This document shows positions 5,940 through 11,581 of a stretch of 11,581 nt of DNA, piece by piece. The stretch is from Chloroflexi bacterium RBG_16_56_11 (GTDB taxonomy: Bacteria > Chloroflexota > Dehalococcoidia > Dehalococcoidales > RBG-16-60-22): the NCBI GenBank assembly GCA_001796865.1, contig MGNQ01000004.1:42611-54191 (forward strand), written 5' to 3'. Position numbers and translations under genes: made by a program. The notes beneath the pieces were generated by a model, which worked only from the letters and a program-made list of their open reading frames with translations, made no database searches and was not told the DNA's origin. Position 1 is the stretch's first letter. Every line of letters starts with the position of its first letter.

Positions 5940-6413
5940 ATGGCAGACGAAGAGAAGAAAGAAGAAGTCAAGGCCGAAGAACCGGCCGCGGAAGAGACTA
6001 AAAAGCACAAAGCAGCCAAGCCGAAGAAGTCCGGGACCATCGACGATATCATGACCGCTATCAAGGGGATGTCCGTTCTGGATCTCGCCGAGCTCGTCAA
6101 GGCGCTGGAAACCGAATTCGGGGTCAGCGCCGCCGCGCCGATGGCCGTGGCTGCCGTAGCCGCGCCTTCAGCCGAGGCAGCCGCTCCCGCCGCCGAGGAA
6201 AAAACGGAGTTTACCGTTATCCTCAAGGCAATCGGCGCCAACAAGATAAATGTCATCAAAGCAGTGCGTGAGCTGACAGCCCTGGGCTTGAAAGAGTCCA
6301 AGGACCTGGTAGAAGCCGCTCCCAAGCCGGTCAAGGAAGGTATCAACAAGGAAGAGGCCGCCAATGCCAGGAAGAAGCTCGAAGACGCCGGCGCCACCGT
6401 CGAAGTAACCTAG
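5940..6413 (+). CDS. rplL: 50S ribosomal protein L7/L12 with charged N-terminal extension
   Basis: A 157-residue L7/L12, about 30 longer than usual. The dimerisation domain starts near residue 32 (GTIDDIMTAIKGMSVLDLAELVKALE), followed by an Ala/Pro/Glu hinge (about 65-87) and the C-terminal factor-binding domain EFTVILKAIGANKINVIKAVRE...GLKESKDLVEAAPKPVKEG. The additional first 31 residues are rich in Glu, Lys and Ala (MADEEKKEEV onward). The extension looks real: ATG 5940 has GGAGGG eight bases upstream and is one base past the rplJ stop, while the only later ATG in the region (6051) would cut into the conserved first helix. Four copies per ribosome normally bind L10 and recruit GTPase factors. 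rpoB does not follow. Confidence 0.97.
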   Translation: MADEEKKEEVKAEEPAAEETKKHKAAKPKKSGTIDDIMTAIKGMSVLDLAELVKALETEFGVSAAAPMAVAAVAAPSAEAAAPAAEEKTEFTVILKAIGANKINVIKAVRELTALGLKESKDLVEAAPKPVKEGINKEEAANARKKLEDAGATVEVT

Positions 6414-6447
6414 CCCATGGTGTCATAAAATTGTGCTGCTAATGTCG

Positions 6448-6474
6448 CTCACCCTTCGCTTGTCGAAGGGTGAG
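6448..6474. repeat. Perfect 11-bp inverted repeat hairpin
   Basis: CTCACCCTTCG (6448-6458) and CGAAGGGTGAG (6464-6474) form a perfect 11-bp stem with a CTTGT loop, starting 35 bases after the rplL stop. It is followed by CCTGTCTTCTCGCC rather than a T-run. It may stabilise the 3' end of the rplJL mRNA, or be a dispersed palindrome; GCGAAGGGTGACA at 10800-10812 shares its core. Confidence 0.6.
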
Positions 6475-6547
6475 CCTGTCTTCTCGCCAGCTGCCACCGC
6501 GAGGAGCGCCACGATGCAGTAATTTATACCGTCTTAAAACAGGCGTC

Positions 6548-6586
6548 TAGGAGGGGTTCACCCTGAAGGGTGCAGACCCCCTCCTA
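6548..6586. repeat. Nested hairpin with 9-bp outer stem
   Basis: TAGGAGGGG (6548-6556) pairs with CCCCTCCTA (6578-6586). Inside it, CACCC (6559-6563) pairs with GGGTG (6568-6572) around a TGAA loop. A run of A, not T, follows. The compact two-level structure looks like a mobile intergenic palindrome or structured RNA rather than a terminator. Confidence 0.5.
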
Positions 6587-6665
6587 AAAAACCCCCATTT
6601 CCAAACAGATGACTTGGTGGCGAGAGCCTGACCGCACAGTCCAGAAAAATACGCCGGTTCCCCTG

Positions 6666-6694
6666 TTGAAAATTCCCCCCTGATGGCCTATATT
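6666..6694 (+). promoter_or_regulatory. Promoter for the small membrane protein gene
   Basis: TTGAAA (6666-6671, 5/6) and TATATT (6689-6694, 5/6) spaced by 17 bases. The predicted start near 6701 leaves a leader of about 30 bases before ATG 6732. Confidence 0.62.
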
Positions 6695-6731
6695 AAGTAC
6701 TGAACACCTCCGTGCAGGAGACGGACGTACT

Positions 6732-6995
6732 ATGTTTGAAGGCAATCCGCTTATACTCGCTATCGTCGGTGGCGTGTTTATTCTCCTGGGAATCGCCGGA
6801 ATATTCTGGGGATGGCGGGAAGAAAGGCGACTTTTTGAGAAGCTCGCGGCCCAGCGTGACCTCCGTGAGTTTTCCCTGAAACACGTCGAAAGCCCTCAGC
6901 CGGGGGCATTGAAGACGGGCGGATGGATTGCTATCGCCCTGGGAGTGGTTATCCTGGCGGTCGGCGTGGCCATCTGGTGGGCGGGCAGGTCCTAA
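6732..6995 (+). CDS. Hypothetical small membrane protein with two transmembrane helices
   Basis: An 87-residue protein not recognised as a named family. It has two hydrophobic segments (about residues 6-28 and 63-84). They are separated by a polar, charged loop (REERRLFEKLAAQRDLREF) that is probably cytoplasmic and may be helical. Both helices are rich in Gly, Ile, Val and Trp. ATG 6732 is preceded by AGGAGA ten bases upstream and by a good promoter at 6666, which supports a real, independently transcribed gene. It faces the cupin genes, ending 45 bases before the last of them. No function can be assigned. Confidence 0.72.
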   Translation: MFEGNPLILAIVGGVFILLGIAGIFWGWREERRLFEKLAAQRDLREFSLKHVESPQPGALKTGGWIAIALGVVILAVGVAIWWAGRS

Positions 6996-6998
6996 CAC

Positions 6999-7034
6999 TG
7001 TCACTTCTGGCAGCCGGCTCCCCTGACATTTTTT
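6999..7034 (+). terminator. Possible weak terminator after the membrane protein gene
   Basis: TGTCA (6999-7003) and TGACA (7024-7028) could pair, enclosing the palindrome AGCCGGCT, with TTTTTT (7029-7034) directly after. The outer stem is only 5 bp. No T-run exists on the minus side to serve the convergent cupin genes. Confidence 0.3.
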
Positions 7035-7040
7035 GGTCTC

Positions 7041-7505
7041 TTAGAAATACATCTTCCCCGGGCCCGTGGTGTAGTGGAAGACCGGCCGGTCAACTTTCAG
7101 GAAAGTCAACGGGCAGTGCTTCAGTCCCGCCGGGATAAACACCAGGCTGCTTTTGGTGATGATATGTTTCTCGTCCCCCAGCCAGAGCTCGACCTCCGCT
7201 CCCAGGTCGTGCGGGTCATTCAGGTCCGTCCCGAAGAAAGCGATAACCTCGTCGTAGTCGTGGGCATGCGGCTCCGTGCCGACCTTCCGGCCTCCCGGGC
7301 CTCCGGGGGCCACGCCGGCCGGCCGCGGTAACACCCAGACGCATTCCATGTAAGAGGCCCCGGGGACGATGCTGCTGTCCATATACAGGACACGCCCGCC
7401 TTTTCCCTTCCCGGCTGGCCCCAAATTCGGTGGACTCCACGGTGCTTCAACGGCGGGCATTTTCATCTCGCTCAGGATATATTTTCCGTATTTTGTCTCG
7501 GGCAT
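7041..7505 (-). CDS. Cupin-like protein, third of a tandem trio (metal ligands intact)
   Basis: A 154-residue protein with a C-terminal cupin fold signature: PHAHDYDE with His80, His82 and Glu86, and FIPAGLKHCP with His130. These are the four usual metal ligands (HxHx3E...H). It opens MPETKYGKYI and ends HYTTGPGKMYF, both nearly identical to the ends of the protein at 7992-8513. It is therefore a likely metal-binding cupin, but the reaction and substrate are not recognisable. No signal peptide or membrane segment is visible. ATG 7505 has AGAGGA eight bases upstream. It lies 17 bases after the stop of the second paralog and is probably the last gene of the run. Confidence 0.82.
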   Translation of the reverse strand: MPETKYGKYILSEMKMPAVEAPWSPPNLGPAGKGKGGRVLYMDSSIVPGASYMECVWVLPRPAGVAPGGPGGRKVGTEPHAHDYDEVIAFFGTDLNDPHDLGAEVELWLGDEKHIITKSSLVFIPAGLKHCPLTFLKVDRPVFHYTTGPGKMYF

Positions 7506-7522
7506 CGGGCAAATCCTCTTTT

Positions 7523-7957
7523 CTATTTCTTTTTGACGGCCTTACCGCAGGGGAACTCGGTAGTAAAAAATATCGGTTTGGTGATGTTGCGGATAGTCAG
7601 CGGGCCGACTTCCAGTTTAGCCGGAACGAACATGGCAAAACTTTTTTTCACGGTGTGTTTTTCCCCGCCGATGTAAAGTTCCACCTCGGCGCAGAGATCG
7701 CGGATATTATCATAGTTGAAGGCGTAAAAGCCGAAGAAGCGGTCATAAGGCTGGGTATTGGCGTCCAGTAGCTTTTGCTCTTTCGGCCCGCCGGGAAGCA
7801 GCCACATGTTCTCGCAGCCGAACTCCGCGCCTTTAACGGTTGTTTCGTCGATATAGGCCAGGCGTATTGATTTTTTAGGATCGGGGTGCTCGTAGGCGGG
7901 ATATTTAAAGTTGGGTTTATCTTTGGTCACGAAGTTCTTTTCGTATTTCTTCGCCAT
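7523..7957 (-). CDS. Cupin-like paralog lacking all predicted metal ligands
   Basis: A 144-residue paralog of its two neighbours. Shared features are the GAEVELYIGGEKH-type strand (CAEVELYIGGEKH, residues 89-101) and FVPAKLEVGPLTI. Aligned to the 7041 protein, HxH becomes Asn67/Gln69, the Glu becomes Arg73 and the last His becomes Val117. The cupin metal site is therefore gone while the fold residues remain. The C-terminus is KAVKKK instead of the GPGxMY ending. It may be a structural or regulatory partner of the intact paralogs, or bind a ligand without metal; this is inference. ATG 7957 is preceded by AAAGGAA. It is 34 bases from the upstream and 17 from the downstream paralog. The frame is open throughout, so it is not an obvious pseudogene. 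Confidence 0.78.
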   Translation of the reverse strand: MAKKYEKNFVTKDKPNFKYPAYEHPDPKKSIRLAYIDETTVKGAEFGCENMWLLPGGPKEQKLLDANTQPYDRFFGFYAFNYDNIRDLCAEVELYIGGEKHTVKKSFAMFVPAKLEVGPLTIRNITKPIFFTTEFPCGKAVKKK

Positions 7958-7991
7958 CAGAGGTTCCTTTCTCTTTTTCGATTCGTCGGTA

Positions 7992-8513
7992 TTAGACGTA
8001 CATGGCGCCCGGGCCGATGGTATAGTGGAAAAAGGGTTTATCCATACGATGAACTCTCAACGGGCAATGGGTGACGTTCGCCGGAATATAGACAACGAAG
8101 CTCTTCGTAAAGATGTATTTTTCGTCTTCCATCCAGAACTCCACCTCGCCGTTGAGCTCTTCCGGGTGTTCCAGGTCAGTCCCGAAGAAAGAGAGGAGCT
8201 CCGGAAACGGGTGAGCGTGCGGTGGAACGCCTTGGCCGCCGGGACGCTTCGCCGCTTCTTTCATCTGCTCCGGGGTAAGCCTGGGACGCGGCCGCTGGTT
8301 AGGCCAGCTCTGGGGCCACTGCCAGACCATCTCCGAGTAAAAAGAGCCGGGCATGACCTCGGCGTCCGTCCAGACGACGTGCTCCAGGCCACGGTGGTAG
8401 CCGTCCCACAAACCGTCGCCTATCATGTCCCGTTCCCATTCCCGGTAGGGAGGCAGCGGGACGTTTTTCTTAAGCTCCGTGCAGATGTACTTGCCGTACT
8501 TAGATTCCGCCAT
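7992..8513 (-). CDS. Cupin-like protein, first of a tandem trio (metal ligands intact)
   Basis: A 173-residue protein, the longest of the three paralogs, starting MAESKYGKYICTELK. Predicted metal ligands are His99, His101 and Glu105 (PPHAHPFPE) and His149 (YIPANVTHCP). The strand NGEVEFWMEDEKY and the ending HYTIGPGAMYV match the 7041 protein. An insertion between about 66 and 95 is rich in Trp, Pro, Gln and Arg and probably forms a surface loop. ATG 8513 has overlapping AAGGA sites within ten bases upstream. It begins 46 bases after DUF2283; no convincing promoter is seen in that gap, so transcription may continue from comM. The function is unknown. Confidence 0.82.
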   Translation of the reverse strand: MAESKYGKYICTELKKNVPLPPYREWERDMIGDGLWDGYHRGLEHVVWTDAEVMPGSFYSEMVWQWPQSWPNQRPRPRLTPEQMKEAAKRPGGQGVPPHAHPFPELLSFFGTDLEHPEELNGEVEFWMEDEKYIFTKSFVVYIPANVTHCPLRVHRMDKPFFHYTIGPGAMYV

Positions 8514-8559
8514 TTCCTTTTCCTTTCTTTAATTCTATGTTAATGCGGGTATATTGATA

Positions 8560-8784
8560 CTAACCCAGTGGTATCTTTTCCAGGGGCATGTTCAAGATGC
8601 TGATATTGGTTAAAGCTTCCAGCCCCAGCTTCTCCGAAGCGTCTAATACTTCCAGCCCCACGATATTCCCGTTGCCATCTAAATCTATGGTGACACCTCC
8701 TTCAAGGTCTCTGGAGTCTGCAGCCGGAACGTCCCGGAGTATTATATACAGAGCATCAGCTTCTTTATCATATTCAATTTTCAT
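8560..8784 (-). CDS. DUF2283-like small protein
   Basis: A 74-residue protein starting MKIEYDKEADALYI, with GGVTIDLDGNGNIVGLEVLDAS (residues 29-50) in the middle. This pattern is typical of the DUF2283 family: short, beta-rich, and of unknown biochemical role. ATG 8784 is chosen over further upstream in-frame starts because AAGGAGG (8791-8797) sits six bases before it and the family begins at this Met. Its start is one base after the stop of the DUF4258-like gene, so the two are almost certainly co-translated. Such pairs recur in bacteria and resemble toxin-antitoxin modules in layout; DUF2283 would then be the partner or antidote, which is inference. Confidence 0.82.
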   Translation of the reverse strand: MKIEYDKEADALYIILRDVPAADSRDLEGGVTIDLDGNGNIVGLEVLDASEKLGLEALTNISILNMPLEKIPLG

Positions 8785-8785
8785 T

Positions 8786-9034
8786 TTATGCCTCCTTCTG
8801 GAAATGCTTCCGCGGAGATACGGTAATGACAAGTATATGGTCTGTTTCTTCCACAAAAGTGACCCGGATAATTGTCCCCTCGGTTACCTTCTTAAGAGCA
8901 TTATAACGATTTTTAATACTTGGTAACAACTGTTCGGGTATTTCGAGCGCAGACACTACACTTGTCTCGCTGATATGATGCTGACGCATTCTGCTTCTGG
9001 CATGGCGCGTGTAGAGGACGTTTTTCACTCTCAC
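8786..9034 (-). CDS. DUF4258-like small protein (possible RelE/BrnT-like toxin fold)
   Basis: An 82-residue basic protein with YTRHARSRMRQHHISETSV near the start (residues 8-26), ALKKVTEGTIIRVTFVEETDHILVITV in the second half, and a C-terminal KHFQKEA. The HARxRMxxHxIS pattern and the terminal strands suit DUF4258, a family often compared with small RNase-like toxins. No catalytic activity can be proved here. The GTG at 9034 overlaps the comM stop as GTGA; a second GTG at 9028 is also possible, and AAGGA upstream fits either. It is followed at one base by DUF2283. A quiet housekeeping role alongside ComM is an alternative reading. Confidence 0.75.
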   Translation of the reverse strand: MRVKNVLYTRHARSRMRQHHISETSVVSALEIPEQLLPSIKNRYNALKKVTEGTIIRVTFVEETDHILVITVSPRKHFQKEA

Positions 9035-10551
9035 TCGGTCCTTCTCGGCCGGTACTGTATCGCCTCGGCGACGTGCTGCGCCTTTATTATATCACTGTTT
9101 TCCAGGTCGGCGATGGTCAGCGATAACTTGAGTATCCGGTGGAAAGCCCGCGCTGAGAGATAGAGCTGTTTCATCGCCGCCTGCAGCAGGCTCTGGGCGG
9201 AAGCCTCCACTTTACATAACTCACGGATTTCCGCGGGCGTCATCTCGGCGTTGCTGGTCAACCGCGTCCCCCGGAACCGTTTCAACTGTCGTTCCCGCGC
9301 TGCCGTCACTCTCCCTTGTACTGTTGCGGACGTCTCGCCGCGTCGGACGTCAGCCAGCTTCTCGTAGTCGATGTGCGGCACCTCGACGAATATATCAACC
9401 CGGTCGATGAACGGCCCGCTGATGCGCCGCTGGTACCGGGATACCAGGCTCGAGGGGCAGGTGCACTTGTGGAAGGGGTCGCCGTAGTAACCGCACGGGC
9501 AGGGGTTCATCGCCCCTACCAGCATGAAGCTGGAAGGAAACGTTACCCGTCCCTGCGCCCGCGAAATCGTCACCACTTTATCTTCGAGGGGCTGACGCAG
9601 CACCTCCAGCAGCGAGTGGCCGAACTCCGGCAGCTCATCGAGGAAGAGCACCCCCCGGTGGCTGAGGCTTATCTCGCCCGGTCGGGGGAAGTGACCCCCG
9701 CCCACCAGCCCGGCGTTCGATATGGTGTAGTGCGGGGAGCGGAAAGGGCGCTGCCTTATCATTGGAGTGTCCGCCGGCAGCAGCCCGCTCACGCTGTATA
9801 TCTTGGTGACCTCCAGGGCTTCACCGTTCGTCATGGGCGGCATGATGGATGGCAGGGCGCGGGCCAGCAGGGTCTTGCCGCTGCCCGGGGGCCCGCACAT
9901 TATCATGTTGTGCCCTCCGGCCGCGGCCACCTCCAGGGCACGCTTGACGTGCTCCTGTCCCTTGATATCCGCCAGGTCGGTGATATTGGTAGGCGGCGCG
10001 CTCGGGCGGGGAGCCGTTTCCGGTTTACACTCCGGGGCCGGGACTTCTCCCTGTAAATACCCGACGAGCTGCGCCAGCGACGCGATGGGAATTATCTTGA
10101 TGCCTTCGATGAGCGAGGCTTCCCTGGCGTCGAACTCGGGCACGATGACCTTGTCCAGGCCTTCTCCGTGCGCCAGGGCCACCAGGGGCAATACACCGTT
10201 GGTGTGCCGCAGGCTGCCGTCCAGCGAAAGTTCCCCCAGGAACATCGTGTCGACGGCGTTGGCGTTGACCTGCTCCGAGGCCATCAGGATGCCCACGGCT
10301 ATCGGCAGGTCGTAGGCCGGGCCGGCTTTCTTGAGGTCGGCCGGGGCCAGGTTCACCACGATTCGCTTCATCGGGAAGGTTCCGCCCGAGTTGCGGATGG
10401 CTGCCCGGACGCGTTCCTTGGCTTCCTGTACCGCGGCGTCCGGCAGGCCGACGATGAAGAAGTTAGGCAGGCCCGGTGCGATGTCCACCTCTACCTCGAC
10501 CATCGCCCCGTCGAGTCCCAGGATGGCACCGGTTCTTACCTTCGCTAACAT
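9031..10551 (-). CDS. comM: YifB/ComM family Mg-chelatase-like AAA+ ATPase
   Basis: A 506-residue protein with three parts. Residues 1-165 form the ChlI-type N-terminal domain (MLAKVRTGAILGLDG, LPNFFIVGLPDAAVQEAKERV). The AAA+ core has Walker A GPPGSGKT at 220-227 and Walker B VLFLDE at 301-306, with PCPCG...CTCP (Cys351, 353, 363, 365) as a probable zinc site and RVDIF at 384-388. The C-terminal Mg-chelatase domain ends RAFHRILKLSLTIADLENS. Family members such as ComM act as hexameric branch-migration helicases in natural transformation. ATG 10551 follows GGAGGGA by six bases; the frame stays open upstream through a repeat, but that extension lacks family sequence. It overlaps the next gene by four bases. 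Confidence 0.95.
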   Translation of the reverse strand: MLAKVRTGAILGLDGAMVEVEVDIAPGLPNFFIVGLPDAAVQEAKERVRAAIRNSGGTFPMKRIVVNLAPADLKKAGPAYDLPIAVGILMASEQVNANAVDTMFLGELSLDGSLRHTNGVLPLVALAHGEGLDKVIVPEFDAREASLIEGIKIIPIASLAQLVGYLQGEVPAPECKPETAPRPSAPPTNITDLADIKGQEHVKRALEVAAAGGHNMIMCGPPGSGKTLLARALPSIMPPMTNGEALEVTKIYSVSGLLPADTPMIRQRPFRSPHYTISNAGLVGGGHFPRPGEISLSHRGVLFLDELPEFGHSLLEVLRQPLEDKVVTISRAQGRVTFPSSFMLVGAMNPCPCGYYGDPFHKCTCPSSLVSRYQRRISGPFIDRVDIFVEVPHIDYEKLADVRRGETSATVQGRVTAARERQLKRFRGTRLTSNAEMTPAEIRELCKVEASAQSLLQAAMKQLYLSARAFHRILKLSLTIADLENSDIIKAQHVAEAIQYRPRRTE

Positions 10552-10575
10552 CAATTGTCCCTCCGCCAGCCTATT

Positions 10576-10605
10576 ATTGTAACCTAAAGCGGCGGCGGGA
10601 CGCAA
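10576..10605 (-). promoter_or_regulatory. Candidate promoter for comM and downstream genes
   Basis: On the minus strand TTGCGT (10605-10600) and TACAAT (10581-10576, 5/6) are spaced by 18 bases. Transcription would start near 10569, leaving a leader of about 18 bases that still includes the GGAGGGA site. The -35 is weak. Confidence 0.4.
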
Positions 10606-10614
10606 AACCATCCT

Positions 10615-10647
10615 GTCATTGCGAGGAGCGCAGCGACGAAGCAATCC
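10615..10647 (+). repeat. GTCATTGCGAGGAGCG-type repeat half
   Basis: Begins GTCATTGCGAG, identical over 11 bases to the terminus of the element at 3941, then GAGCGCAGCGACGAAGCAATCC. No inverted partner with the same sequence follows before the next unit, so this may be a solo end or a decayed copy. Confidence 0.65.
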
Positions 10648-10710
10648 GTAACTTGTGCGTTCCTCTGAAAAAAAGCCCCCTTCCCGTAGTCAGCGAGGGT
10701 TGTATCAAAT

Positions 10711-10813
10711 GTCATTCTGAGGAGCGGAGCGACGAAGAATCTCGGGGTGAGGTCGGGCATTGTACGCATAGACCCCGCCACTCCGAGACCCTGGGCGAAG
10801 CGAAGGGTGACAT
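10711..10813 (+). repeat. GTCATTCTGAG inverted-repeat element
   Basis: The left arm GTCATTCTGAGGAGCGGAGC (from 10711) leads to GAAGAATCTCGG at 10745. The right arm, CTCCGAGACCCTGGGCGAAG (from 10781) to GGGTGACATC, is its degraded reverse complement: both outer ends read GTCA and both inner ends carry the CTCGG/CCGAG pair. About 100 bases, non-coding. It resembles the 3941 unit in layout but differs in sequence. Confidence 0.58.
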
Positions 10814-10882
10814 CAAAAAGCACTATTAATACAACCCTGTAGTCACCGGCGGAGGGGGCAAACCGTTAGCCTTGTTTGATAT

Positions 10883-11581
10883 TTAGTCGAACGTGAAACC
10901 TTTGTCGTTGAAGAGCCTGACGCAGGCGTCCACCACGCCCGCGTCGTAAACGGTGCCTTTTTTCATGATAATTTCCAGGAGCGCCTTTTCGACGCTGAAA
11001 GCCGGGCGGTAAGGCCGGTGCGATGACATCGACTCGATGACGTCAGATACGGCCATGATGCGTGCCTCGACGAGGATATCCTCCCCCGCCAGCCCTTTCG
11101 GATATCCGGAGCCGTCCATTCGCTCGTGGTGCTGCAGCACAATCTGGGCCACCGGCTGAGAAAACTCAATGCCCTTTAAAAGGCTGAAACCTATCTCGGA
11201 GTGGTCCTTCACCAGGTCGAACTCGCTCTTTCTTAGCTTCCCTGGTTTGCTGAGTATCTCCGACGGCACGCTGATTTTACCGATATCGTGGAGCGTCCCC
11301 GCCACCCTTATCCCTTCCACCTGTTCCTCCGGCAGGCCCATCTCTTTAGCTATCGCCGCCGCCAGCCGGGCGACCCTCTGCTGGTGTCCCGCGGTATAGG
11401 GGTCTCTCACCTCGGCGATGGACGCCATCGAGTCGATGGTCCCGTTCATCGCCCTCTGTATCTTCTCCGAGCTTTGCCGCAGCTCCTCTTCCGCCCGTTT
11501 CCGCTCGGTGATGTCCCGCACGATGCTCAAGACGGAGTTCTCCTTGCCCGTCTCGATGACCCGACTATATACCTCGACCGG
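10883..11581 (-). CDS. PAS/HD-GYP domain signalling protein, partial (5' end beyond right edge)
   Basis: The C-terminal 232 residues are visible. The first roughly 35 are the end of a PAS domain (VEVYSRVIETGKENSVLSIV then RDITERKRAEEEL, the PAC signature), then a short coiled linker. The HD-GYP domain has its first His in TAGHQ (visible residue 66), LHDIGK (His98/Asp99), KDH (His127), HHERMDGSGYP (His151/His152, GYP at 159-161) and SDVIESM (Asp180). HD-GYP proteins hydrolyse cyclic di-GMP at a bi- or tri-iron site in the cytoplasm, and the PAS part senses a signal. The stop is TAA at 10885-10883. The TTG at 11530 is not the start, because PAS sequence continues without a stop to the window edge. 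Confidence 0.9.
   Translation of the reverse strand, partial: PVEVYSRVIETGKENSVLSIVRDITERKRAEEELRQSSEKIQRAMNGTIDSMASIAEVRDPYTAGHQQRVARLAAAIAKEMGLPEEQVEGIRVAGTLHDIGKISVPSEILSKPGKLRKSEFDLVKDHSEIGFSLLKGIEFSQPVAQIVLQHHERMDGSGYPKGLAGEDILVEARIMAVSDVIESMSSHRPYRPAFSVEKALLEIIMKKGTVYDAGVVDACVRLFNDKGFTFD

Larger units (their letters stand above)
6414..6731. other. Gene-free interval after rplL with hairpins and degenerate repeats
   Basis: 318 bases with no supportable gene. It holds two strong hairpins (6448-6474, 6548-6586), a degraded segment around 6499-6508 (GCGAGGAGCG) resembling the GTCATTGCGAGGAGCG repeat seen at 10615, and a promoter at 6666-6694. No hairpin is followed by a T-run, so where the rplJL transcript ends is unclear. 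Confidence 0.6.
10552..10882. other. Gene-free interval with promoter and dispersed repeats
   Basis: About 330 bases between the comM start and the stop of the HD-GYP gene. It contains the comM promoter candidate (10576-10605), a GTCATTGCGAG repeat half (10615-10647) and a GTCATTCTGAG inverted pair (10711-10813). No T-tract terminator for the HD-GYP gene was seen near 10882. Confidence 0.6.

Noticed and set aside
5327..6397. Long open frame of about 350 codons on the minus strand
   Set aside because: It lies antisense to rplJ and rplL, is Ser/Ala-rich low-complexity sequence, and resembles no family; it is a shadow of the GC-rich codon pattern.
5220..6437. 12-base sequence TAAAATTGTGCT found at 5220-5231 and 6426-6437
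   Set aside because: At the first site it overlaps the rplJL promoter; at the second no -10 lies at a suitable distance. Probably coincidence or a fragment, not a supported element.
6448..6474. Hairpin as the intrinsic terminator of rplJL
   Set aside because: The stem is perfect, but no T-run follows on either strand.
7911..8543. Plus-strand open frame of about 210 codons
   Set aside because: Antisense to two cupin genes that have conserved motifs and proper ribosome-binding sites.
8785..8856. Upstream in-frame start for the DUF2283-like gene
   Set aside because: It would overlap DUF4258 heavily and lacks family sequence; ATG 8784 has AAGGAGG at ideal spacing.
9316..10056. Plus-strand open frame of about 246 codons
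   Set aside because: Antisense to comM, whose motifs are unambiguous; no ribosome-binding site or family likeness.
10552..10644. Upstream extension of the comM reading frame
   Set aside because: The extra residues are translated repeat and promoter sequence; ATG 10551 has a good ribosome-binding site and the family begins there.
1..11581. CRISPR array, prophage or transposase gene
   Set aside because: No evenly spaced direct repeats and no integrase, transposase or Cas-like proteins on either strand.

Overview
The window looks like a chromosomal segment from a Dehalococcoidia-type Chloroflexota bacterium. The main reasons are the EF-Tu sequence, which carries a cysteine-rich CGCG...WC segment in its G domain that I associate with Chloroflexota; the gene order tuf-rpmG-secE-nusG-rplKAJL with no rpoBC after rplL; frequent TTG/GTG starts; and short interspersed palindromic repeats of the GTCATTGCGAG and GTCATTCTGAG kind. 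The taxonomic call is inference; no search was possible.

Layout. 1-446 (minus): tRNA-Asn with a good promoter, then the 5' part of a free-standing pyruvate-kinase C-terminal-like domain protein running off the left edge. 546-1190 (plus): a rhomboid-family intramembrane serine protease. 1250-6413 (plus): tRNA-Thr(TGT), tRNA-Tyr(GTA), tRNA-Thr(GGT), then the translation/transcription cluster tuf, rpmG, secE, nusG, rplK, rplA, rplJ, rplL. Two repeat units lie between nusG and rplK. An L10 leader with an overlapping intrinsic terminator lies between rplA and rplJ and probably makes rplJL self-regulated by attenuation. 6414-6731: gene-free, with hairpins but no clear terminator, then a promoter for a small two-helix membrane protein (6732-6995).

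10551-7041 (minus): a compact run starting with comM (YifB family AAA+ ATPase), followed by a DUF4258-like protein whose GTG overlaps the comM stop, a DUF2283-like protein one base further on, and three tandem paralogous cupin-like proteins. The first and last paralogs keep the cupin metal ligands; the middle one has lost all four. 10552-10882 is gene-free and full of repeats. 10883-11581 (minus) is the C-terminal part of a PAS/HD-GYP signalling protein whose start is beyond the right edge.

How the genes fit together: the left two thirds are core translation and transcription-elongation/secretion genes. The right third is accessory: DNA processing (ComM), a small RelE-like-candidate/DUF2283 pair, an uncharacterised cupin trio and c-di-GMP-type signalling. 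The least explained material is the cupin trio and the comM-DUF4258-DUF2283 coupling.
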